Source: Desulfobia sp. (GTDB lineage Bacteria; Desulfobacterota; Desulfobulbia; Desulfobulbales; SURF-16). From it: a DNA stretch of 7,218 bases. Made by a program: the position numbers and the translations under genes. Within the stretch, counting starts at the first letter, position 1, and each line of letters opens with the position of its first letter. The DNA lies in the NCBI GenBank assembly GCA_030608985.1, contig JAUWDC010000050.1, positions 1 to 7,218 on the forward strand, given 5' to 3'. The notes beneath the pieces were generated by a model. It saw only the letters and a program-made list of their open reading frames with translations. It did not search any database and was not told the origin of the DNA. This document shows, piece by piece, positions 1 through 5,152 of the stretch.

Positions 1-267
1 CCGGCAAATATATTTATCCTGCTTGGGCAATTTTCGGATCCACGGACATCTTGTTACATCTTCACCGCTTCTTGGATTTATCCAAATAACATAAACATAT
101 TGAACTTCGCCAAAATGAATAGCATCGACCCATTCCAGGATGTCAAAACGGAAATTATCTCTCCAAACTTGAATATCTTCCCCTGATACACAGACATCAA
201 AAGCGCCGGATAGATTCAGGCAGCAATTCCCGCATTGCTTACATTTGAAATCTTGGGGAGGCATCAT
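1..267 (-). CDS. YkgJ-type cysteine-cluster protein, C-terminus beyond window
   Basis: This reading frame is open for 89 codons from tandem ATG codons at 267-262 to the window edge, so only the N-terminal part is present. Residues 7-16 read FKCKQCGNCC, the CxxCGxCC signature of the YkgJ/UPF0153 zinc- or iron-chelating family. A further Cys-Pro (TRCPWI) and a final Cys (YICR) near the edge match the family pattern, where a 'C-IY--RP' segment normally follows. An in-frame TAA lies just upstream of the tandem ATGs, so the start cannot lie much further out. A weak GGAT precedes it. The start lies inside the end of a 52-codon ORF, which suggests translational coupling. The family presumably binds metal, but its substrate is not known. 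Identification of the family is firm; any role is open. Confidence 0.87.
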   Translation of the reverse strand, partial: MMPPQDFKCKQCGNCCLNLSGAFDVCVSGEDIQVWRDNFRFDILEWVDAIHFGEVQYVYVIWINPRSGEDVTRCPWIRKLPKQDKYICR

Positions 268-397
268 ATATCCAGTTTATCAATGAGCTTATAAGTTTCG
301 ACAATTCGTAGCCGGTATCTGAACAGTAGTATTCCATGTCCGAGATGTTACCTTCGGATATGCCAAGGACATATCGTACTTTTTTTGATTTACTCAT
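239..397 (-). CDS. Small unrecognised protein, 52 aa, overlapping the YkgJ gene
   Basis: The ORF runs from ATG at 397-395 to TAA at 241-239. The peptide starts MSKSKKVRYVLGISEGN and has a mixed, mostly polar composition, with a C-terminal half (ELSKLISSLINWIYDA) that could form an amphipathic helix. I recognise no family. Its start overlaps the stop of the preceding mini-ORF (ATGAGTAA), and its 3' end overlaps the YkgJ start by 29 bp. GAGGGG lies about 10 nt upstream of the ATG, slightly far for a Shine-Dalgarno site. The chained overlaps argue for a real coupled gene. Its shortness and the lack of any known motif mean it could be chance, serving only as a coupling leader for the YkgJ gene. 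Confidence 0.42.
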   Translation of the reverse strand: MSKSKKVRYVLGISEGNISDMEYYCSDTGYELSKLISSLINWIYDASPRFQM

Positions 398-443
398 TTT
401 CCGGCATCCCCTCTTTCGTCATGGTCTTCGGTGATACAGTCAT
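390..443 (-). CDS. Possible 17-codon coupling mini-ORF
   Basis: An ATG at 443-441 overlaps the TGA stop of the AlbA_2 gene in the classic ATGA arrangement. It opens a 17-codon frame (MTVSPKTMTKEGMPENE) ending in TAA at 392-390, which in turn overlaps the ATG of the 52-codon ORF. The peptide has no recognisable motif. Its most plausible role, if translated, is to carry ribosomes from the AlbA_2 gene to the downstream start. The evidence is positional only. Confidence 0.2.
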   Translation of the reverse strand: MTVSPKTMTKEGMPENE

Positions 444-1798
444 CCTATCACCTTCCAATGACCTCTTTTCCGCCCACCAATCCGTTTCAATTTACCTGCC
501 TGCTGCAGCTTTCCCAGGTGATAATTAATTCCATCTTCTGTCAACCCTATCTTTACCGCCATCTCCGGGATTGTTGCTTCAGGTTTTCCACTCAGGAACC
601 TTAATAAGTCATTTGCCTTTCCTGTAGTCTTTCCTGTAGTCTTTCCTGTAGTCTTTCCTGTAGTCTTTCCTGTAGTCTTTCCTGTAGTGGCCTGTGCCCT
701 ATCCAGAGTATCCTCTGCCTCTTCCGCAAAGGAGGGACGTTCGAAGCCGGCAATAAAGATGTGGGCGATTTCACGAAATTTGACATCCGGGGCATTTTTC
801 AGGATGAGAGGCATGCCGCGCCCCCAGGCTTCCACCATGTGGATACGACGCAGAAGATCGGCAATGAGTGGGTTGCGGCGTTTGGAAATATTCCCCTGCA
901 ACATTTTCTCGATAGTCATGTCGTCATACAACCCACCTGGATTGCGTATTTCCACACGATCTTTGAAAATAGCAATATGCACATAATCCGGATCACGATA
1001 GTCGCGGTGACAGAAGGCGTTGATGATCGCTTCCCGCATGGCTTCAACGGAAATTTCCGGAACATCGACACGATAGAGTCCATTAAGGCGCATGCCGATG
1101 TGGATATTTTTCAGGATGTATTTCTGGTCTTCCTCAATCAGCTCAAGAATGTCGCCATCAAAGTCGTGACGGTCAATGATGGTAGCACTGTCTGTTGTGG
1201 CGAAAACGGCGCAGCGCAATTGCATAGGTGGAGTTTTGGCGAAAAATAGACGTGCGGTATTAACCAGTTGTCCCTCTTGTGTCAAACCTAGCTTTCCCAA
1301 CACGTTAGCAGGAGTGTCCCAGGCGAGTTCCGCACGTTCGACAAAGCGTTTAAGTTTACCCTCATCCAGATCATCAAGGGTAACGGTGCAGATTTCGCTG
1401 TCCCAGCGCAGGGCGTCACGGTTTCGGGCAAGAATCAGATTTTCCAATTCTTTGGCGCTTAGTTGCCGGTCTTCATCTGCCACTCGCATATAGGCTCGGC
1501 CATAGGCATAATACGGGCCGTCCTTGCCGTGAAAAGTGACCTTGACGCAGGTGGCCCCGTTAATTGTTTCCTTAACCACAGAAGGAAAAATTTTGGGCTC
1601 AATATGGGCGGCGATGGACTGGGAGAGATCTCGCAGTGTTTTTTCGTTCGCATCCAGCCCCACAGCCTTGCCATCATTTCGCAAACCAAACCACAATTCC
1701 CCCGCTCCATGTTTATTCAGAATGGCAGTGATGGAGACAAGTCCAGCCTTGAGTTGGCCAAGGCTCTTTTTGAATTCGACTATCTCATTTTCTTTCAT
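440..1798 (-). CDS. AlbA_2 (Schlafen-type) / HATPase_c_4 / winged-helix putative regulator
   Basis: This 452-residue protein has three parts. Residues about 5-125 form an AlbA_2 (Schlafen AlbA_2) domain, with the typical N-terminal acidic-EFK start (ENEIVEFKKSL). Residues about 250-350 form an HATPase_c_4-like, RecG-related region with REAIINAFCHRDY (255-267), NPGGL (286-290), RNP (308-310) and WGRGMP (325-330). Residues 395-452 look like a winged helix-turn-helix (ATIPEMAVKIGLTEDGINYHLGKL). The last two are joined by six tandem TTGK units (371-394). Such proteins are usually annotated as ATP-binding transcriptional regulators or RecG-like proteins. They are nucleic-acid associated, but the biological role is generally unproven, and some occur near mobile or defence genes. 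A weak AGAG lies 7 nt upstream of the ATG. The gene leads a minus-strand cluster, and its TGA overlaps the next ATG. Domain identification is good; function is inferred. Confidence 0.9.
   Translation of the reverse strand: MKENEIVEFKKSLGQLKAGLVSITAILNKHGAGELWFGLRNDGKAVGLDANEKTLRDLSQSIAAHIEPKIFPSVVKETINGATCVKVTFHGKDGPYYAYGRAYMRVADEDRQLSAKELENLILARNRDALRWDSEICTVTLDDLDEGKLKRFVERAELAWDTPANVLGKLGLTQEGQLVNTARLFFAKTPPMQLRCAVFATTDSATIIDRHDFDGDILELIEEDQKYILKNIHIGMRLNGLYRVDVPEISVEAMREAIINAFCHRDYRDPDYVHIAIFKDRVEIRNPGGLYDDMTIEKMLQGNISKRRNPLIADLLRRIHMVEAWGRGMPLILKNAPDVKFREIAHIFIAGFERPSFAEEAEDTLDRAQATTGKTTGKTTGKTTGKTTGKTTGKANDLLRFLSGKPEATIPEMAVKIGLTEDGINYHLGKLQQAGKLKRIGGRKRGHWKVIG
618..689. repeat. 12-bp tandem repeat, six units, inside the AlbA_2 gene
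   Basis: The plus-strand unit is tttcctgtagtc. There are six consecutive copies at 618-629, 630-641, 642-653, 654-665, 666-677 and 678-689. The first five are identical and the sixth differs only in its last base. On the coding (minus) strand the units read TTGK, giving residues 371-394 of the protein, between the HATPase-like and winged-helix domains. Because 12 is a multiple of three, gain or loss of units changes only linker length. The DNA-level identity points to recent expansion by slippage or to ongoing homogenisation. Confidence 0.97.
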
Positions 1799-2081
1799 TG
1801 TTTATCTCTGCTCCAGCCATTCTCAATCATTTTTTTTACATATGGCATTTAGGGTTATTTAGCAATCAATATAGGCGGTTAAGTCACAAAAAATAACTAT
1901 GATTTTCCTGGATAATACTTTCTGAAATAGACTATTGGGCTATGGTGTCTGTGACTTTTAGTTTTAAAATATTGGGCCATTGACTCGCCCTTTGCGAATC
2001 ACTAGCGCGTCCGCGTTTCATCAAGGCGATTTTTGCGTTATGCGATGATCGCCCAGGAATGCTTCAGGGGACTGCTCAATC

Positions 2082-2128
2082 GTTGATGATCGAATCAGCG
2101 TGTAGATTTTCGAGGATTGATCATCGAC
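2082..2128. repeat. Imperfect inverted repeat, 14-bp arms with one bulge
   Basis: The left arm GTTGATGATCGAATC (2082-2096) pairs with the right arm GATTGATCATCGAC (2115-2128). Fourteen positions pair, with one T/G wobble and one bulged G, across an 18-nt spacer. No T-run follows on either strand, so it does not look like an intrinsic terminator. The core GATGATC also occurs in the nearby palindrome GCGATgATCGC at 2042-2052. It could be an operator, a structured leader element or a REP-like unit; the sequence alone does not decide. Confidence 0.7.
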
Positions 2129-2166
2129 CACAAGTATTTGTAAATCTTTCATATACCAATTACTTT

Positions 2167-2194
2167 TTGACATCTTTGGAAAAAACGGTAAAGG
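2167..2194 (+). promoter_or_regulatory. Possible promoter of the lipoprotein gene (weak -10)
   Basis: A perfect -35 hexamer TTGACA lies at 2167-2172, followed after 16 nt by TAAAGG (2189-2194), which matches only three of six -10 positions. An alternative pair is TTGAAA (2195-2200) with AATACT (2217-2222). Both are upstream of the strong ribosome site of the lipoprotein gene. The assignment is tentative. Confidence 0.25.
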
Positions 2195-2242
2195 TTGAAA
2201 ATCTATGCGATTCGGTAATACTGTTTTTCAAAAAAATTATAC

Positions 2243-2249
2243 AGGAGGG
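2243..2249 (+). promoter_or_regulatory. Strong Shine-Dalgarno site of the lipoprotein gene
   Basis: AGGAGGG ends 5 nt before the ATG at 2255, close to the ideal anti-16S match and spacing. It fixes the lipoprotein start and suggests efficient translation. Confidence 0.85.
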
Positions 2250-2254
2250 ATCAT

Positions 2255-2911
2255 ATGGCACGCCAACATCGGTCATGGACATTACTTTTACTTATAACAT
2301 TGCTTCTTTCCCTCTTGACAGCTTGTGCAGCAACAACAAACATAGGCTCGTGGAAGAATGAAACGTATACAGGAGGACCACTGACAAAGGTTCTGGTAGT
2401 ATGCATCACACAGCAAAATACTGTCAGGCGCATTTTTGAGGATGAATTTGTAAAAGAACTCGGTAGCCATGGAGTGGAAACTACTGCAAGTTATACGCTG
2501 CTCCCTCTAGACCTTCTCAAAGATAAGGAAAAGCTTGAAGCTGAAATCAGAAAGCTTGGCCCTGAGACAGTTCTTATAACGCGCCTGGTTGGGAAACGTG
2601 TAGAAAGAAATTATCAGTCGGGAACCTATTATACGAGACCGAGGAGCGCAAACTATTATCCCGGGCCACAAGCCCATGGTGGCTGGCAAGGTTATTATGC
2701 CCATAGTCAGGCTGTTATTCGTCCAGAAGTTACTGAGACGATATACAAAGTAGCAATTCTGGAAAGTAATCTCTATGAAACCAAAAAAAAGAAACTGATC
2801 TGGTCAATGCAGAGTGAAACGCGAATGGCAGGTCAACCAACTGATAGTCTTATTAAAGATTTTTTAAAGGTAGCAATGAAAAGTCTCACAAAAGAAGGGC
2901 TGATTCGTTAA
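2255..2911 (+). CDS. Putative outer-membrane lipoprotein, unrecognised family
   Basis: This 218-residue protein begins with a short basic stretch, a leucine-rich hydrophobic segment (residues 9-20) and the lipobox LTAC, with the lipidated cysteine at position 24. The residues after it are Ala-Ala rather than Asp, which by the usual rule favours sorting to the outer membrane. The mature part starts with a W-x(7)-GGPLTKVLVV segment, then RRIFEDEFVKEL and a 'GVETTASYTLLP' segment. This layout recalls small DUF4136-like lipoproteins, but I cannot assign the family firmly. Residues about 119-150 are rich in Tyr, Gly and Pro (TYYTRPRS, YYPGPQAHGGWQGYY). The protein ends in a predicted helix. The mnmH gene follows after 38 bp with no visible terminator, so the two may be co-transcribed, although no functional link is evident. 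Confidence 0.85.
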   Translation: MARQHRSWTLLLLITLLLSLLTACAATTNIGSWKNETYTGGPLTKVLVVCITQQNTVRRIFEDEFVKELGSHGVETTASYTLLPLDLLKDKEKLEAEIRKLGPETVLITRLVGKRVERNYQSGTYYTRPRSANYYPGPQAHGGWQGYYAHSQAVIRPEVTETIYKVAILESNLYETKKKKLIWSMQSETRMAGQPTDSLIKDFLKVAMKSLTKEGLIR

Positions 2912-2949
2912 GTTCAGGTGAATTGTAAGAAAAAAAACAAGAAATTATT

Positions 2950-4002
2950 GTGTTCACATTTACCAAAAACAACACTGAGCCTGATCTCATTACATTTGTC
3001 GATATTCATCCAGAGAACCATCCACAGTTTATTGATGTACGATCCCCTTCCGAATACAAAATAGGACATATTCCCGGCGCAGTGAATGTTCCTCTTTTTG
3101 ATGATAGCGAACGGGCAATAGTGGGAACGCTCTACAAAAGGGTAAGTAAGGAAGCGGCCATTACGAAAGGATTTGAGCTTGCCGGGCCAAAGCGTCATCA
3201 GATTGTCGAGGCAGTGAAAAAAATTGCCGGGAATGAGGCTGTCGTATATTGCTGGCGGGGTGGAATCCGAAGTGGGAGTGTGTGCAGGCTCCTTGCAGAA
3301 TACGGTATTCAGACCAAAAAAATTGAAGGCGGTTACAAGGCTTATCGAAAACACATTCGAGCGGCATTTCAAAAACCTGCTCATTTCATTGTGCTTGGAG
3401 GCTTTACAGGCAGCGGCAAAACAGCAATTTTACATGGCCTGCAAAGGCACAATACGCAAATTCTCGATCTGGAAGGGTTAGCCAACCATACCGGTTCAGT
3501 CTTTGGCCATATTAACCAACCACCGCAGCCAACAACGGAACAGTTTGAAAATAACCTCTACCAAAAATTCCAGCCTCTCAATAAAACAGAACCAATCATT
3601 ATTGAAAATGAGAGCTATGCCATTGGCCAGGTGCACCTGCCGGAACCATTTTTACTGCAGATGCGTTCAGCGCCTTTAATTTCACTGGATGTTGCCAAAG
3701 AGGTCAGGATAAAAAGACTGGTAGAAGAATACGGGAAAAGCGACAGAAAAGAGCTGATTGCCGCAGCACAACAGCTTGAAAAAAAACTTGGCTCGAAAAA
3801 ATTGGCCTGCGTCGAAGAGCACCTTCAGCATGATCGCTTTGATCTGGCCTGTGAAGTATTACTCACTCATTATGACAGCTATTATAACCGAAGTTTTGGA
3901 AAACGGGGAAAAGAGGCTGTTCATGTCCTCGAACTCACGGGCACGGATCTTGAGAAAGATGTTCAGAGTGTTGCACGAAAAATCATGGAGTTACATGTTT
4001 AA
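2950..4002 (+). CDS. mnmH: tRNA 2-selenouridine synthase MnmH (SelU)
   Basis: MnmH converts 2-thiouridine at wobble position 34 of the Lys, Glu and Gln tRNAs to 2-selenouridine. It uses selenophosphate and passes through a geranylated intermediate. The 350-residue product (E. coli: about 364) has an N-terminal rhodanese domain (about 12-140) with FIDVRSPSEYKIGHIPGA (27-44) and the active-site loop YCWRGGIRSG, Cys101 being the expected catalytic residue. A P-loop domain follows with the Walker A motif GFTGSGKT (151-158). ENES (219-222) and LLTHYDSYYNRS (304-315) are also typical of the family. The start is a GTG with no good ribosome site. An in-frame TAA at 2926-2928 rules out a much longer N-terminus, and the rhodanese domain begins soon after the GTG. 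The selenophosphate synthetase gene selD, a frequent neighbour, is not in the window. Confidence 0.95.
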   Translation: MFTFTKNNTEPDLITFVDIHPENHPQFIDVRSPSEYKIGHIPGAVNVPLFDDSERAIVGTLYKRVSKEAAITKGFELAGPKRHQIVEAVKKIAGNEAVVYCWRGGIRSGSVCRLLAEYGIQTKKIEGGYKAYRKHIRAAFQKPAHFIVLGGFTGSGKTAILHGLQRHNTQILDLEGLANHTGSVFGHINQPPQPTTEQFENNLYQKFQPLNKTEPIIIENESYAIGQVHLPEPFLLQMRSAPLISLDVAKEVRIKRLVEEYGKSDRKELIAAAQQLEKKLGSKKLACVEEHLQHDRFDLACEVLLTHYDSYYNRSFGKRGKEAVHVLELTGTDLEKDVQSVARKIMELHV

Positions 4003-4186
4003 TCCGGGGTCCGGAAATCGACTTCACGATATTTGATTTTTGCCGAAGGTGTAGATACATGGAGTAAAAATAGGTATTGTGTCCCCCCTTTAATGCACCG
4101 TCTTCAATGCAAAAGAGATTAAAAGCTGGTAATGTGGCATTTTGTCATGACTCCTTAGCACAGGCAGAATCTACTGAGATCTTTCC

Positions 4187-5077
4187 ATGGAAACCCAACG
4201 ACAGGCTAATATTCTCATTCAAAACGCCTTGCAGCTTTGCCGTGACATGGAAAGCGACAGGGTTTTTCTCTTTTTAAATAGTGATCAAGCCTGCAAAACA
4301 GTTTTCGAAATCGAAGGTGCCCAGGATGAAAAAATAGTACTGGTCATCCCTAAAGGCCAGGATATCCCTGAATGCATATCTGACAAAACAATAATCCACA
4401 CCTGGTCAGGCAACCAAAGCCGTTTTTCCAGAATAAAATACGCTTTTTTACAAGGTGTTTTTCTTGAGATCATCCAGCCGACAAGTAAGATCGTCTGCGT
4501 TCTTGGTCCCTGGGGGAAAAATCACCTAGACACCATTACGATCCATGATCTTGTCCTGTCCTGGAGTGAAGAATTTCCTTTCGACCCTCGCTCTCTCATT
4601 ACCAAAAAGTTCTTTCAAACTGTTATTGCCGTTGTAGACATCGCTCTTGATATAGGTGCGCTGGGACGTGAAGGAAGACATGTAGGCACGACCTTTGTTA
4701 TTGGCAATATAAAGCAGGTTATGCGCTCTTCCCACCAGGCCATATTTAATCCTTTCCGGGGGTACCCTGAAGAGGTCAGAAATATTACCTCCCAGGAAGT
4801 GGTCGAAAGTATAAAAGAGCTCGCTCAGCTCGATGGAGCCTTTGTTATTTCTGGAAAGGGCGTTGTTGAAGCGGCCGGTCGACATCTTGATGCAGTCAGC
4901 ACTGTCACCAGACAACTTAAAGGACTCGGCTCTCGTCACCGTGCAGCGGCCAGTATCACTATGCACAGTGAGGCAATTGCTGTGGTCGTTTCAGAAAGTA
5001 CAGGCAGAGTAACCATTTTTGACAATGGAAGTGTTGTCGCTACATTGGAGCCGGTAATCAGCAGGAGGGTTGTTTAG
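4187..5077 (+). CDS. Diadenylate cyclase, DAC domain at C-terminus (CdaZ/DacZ-like layout)
   Basis: The protein is expected to join two ATP molecules into cyclic di-AMP, a second messenger linked in other organisms to potassium, osmotic and envelope control. The 296-residue product has a C-terminal DAC (DisA_N) domain from about residue 140. It contains EGRHVGTTFVIG (162-173), the DGA motif (216-218, in LDGAFVISGKG) and the RHR motif (250-252, in GSRHRAAAS), both needed for nucleotide binding and catalysis. The usual Thr before RHR is Ser here, a mild change. The first ~135 residues form an unrecognised alpha/beta-looking domain, with no transmembrane segment and no DisA-type C-terminal HhH domain. 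This order resembles archaeal DacZ rather than DisA, CdaA or CdaS. An in-frame TGA at 4175-4177 forces the start to ATG 4187; the ribosome site is weak. The gene lies 184 bp after mnmH. Confidence 0.92.
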   Translation: METQRQANILIQNALQLCRDMESDRVFLFLNSDQACKTVFEIEGAQDEKIVLVIPKGQDIPECISDKTIIHTWSGNQSRFSRIKYAFLQGVFLEIIQPTSKIVCVLGPWGKNHLDTITIHDLVLSWSEEFPFDPRSLITKKFFQTVIAVVDIALDIGALGREGRHVGTTFVIGNIKQVMRSSHQAIFNPFRGYPEEVRNITSQEVVESIKELAQLDGAFVISGKGVVEAAGRHLDAVSTVTRQLKGLGSRHRAAASITMHSEAIAVVVSESTGRVTIFDNGSVVATLEPVISRRVV

Positions 5078-5152
5078 AGAAATAACACTTTGAATCGATG
5101 TTGTTTTTTTGCCGGATCGACGAATTAAGAATATAGCACACCGGAACAAGTA

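Larger units (their letters stand above)
1799..2254. other. Gene-free intergenic region between divergent genes
   Basis: This 456-bp stretch separates the divergent AlbA_2 and lipoprotein genes. I find no convincing gene in it. An ORF that enters from 2059 and runs into the lipoprotein gene lacks family features and a ribosome site. The AT-rich flanks probably hold promoters for both directions. The middle part (about 1981-2060) is visibly more GC-rich than its surroundings and contains a short GGCGAT/ATCGCC inverted repeat (2025-2030 and 2048-2053) and the palindrome GCGATgATCGC (2042-2052). A longer inverted repeat follows at 2082-2128. The block could be a remnant of a small mobile or REP-like element. 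Confidence 0.6.

Noticed and set aside
618..689. The regular repeats as a CRISPR array.
   Set aside because: The units are contiguous 12-mers with no spacers and lie inside a coding frame.
601..795. A minus-strand ORF with repeated LQER units.
   Set aside because: It is the 12-bp repeat read in another frame; the period is a multiple of three, so every frame crosses it as a short peptide repeat.
2025..2053. Integron attC site, suggested by GCGTTATGC within an inverted repeat.
   Set aside because: The GTTRRRY/RYYYAAC core pair is not matched and there is no integrase or cassette structure.
2059..2361. A 100-codon plus-strand ORF in the intergenic region.
   Set aside because: It runs across the strong ribosome site into the lipoprotein gene in another frame, has no ribosome site at its start, and resembles no family.
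4003..4015. Hairpin TCCGG-GGT-CCGGA just after the mnmH stop as a terminator.
   Set aside because: The stem is only 5 bp and no T-run follows directly.
4003..4186. A c-di-AMP riboswitch or other leader element before the cyclase gene.
   Set aside because: I could see no recognisable conserved core or extended pairing in this 184-bp stretch, and no convincing promoter either.
5078..5152. Bidirectional terminator between the convergent cyclase and recQ genes.
   Set aside because: There is a run of seven T at 5104-5110, but no stable GC-rich stem directly before it, and the nearby TCGAT/ATCGA arms enclose the T-run instead of preceding it.
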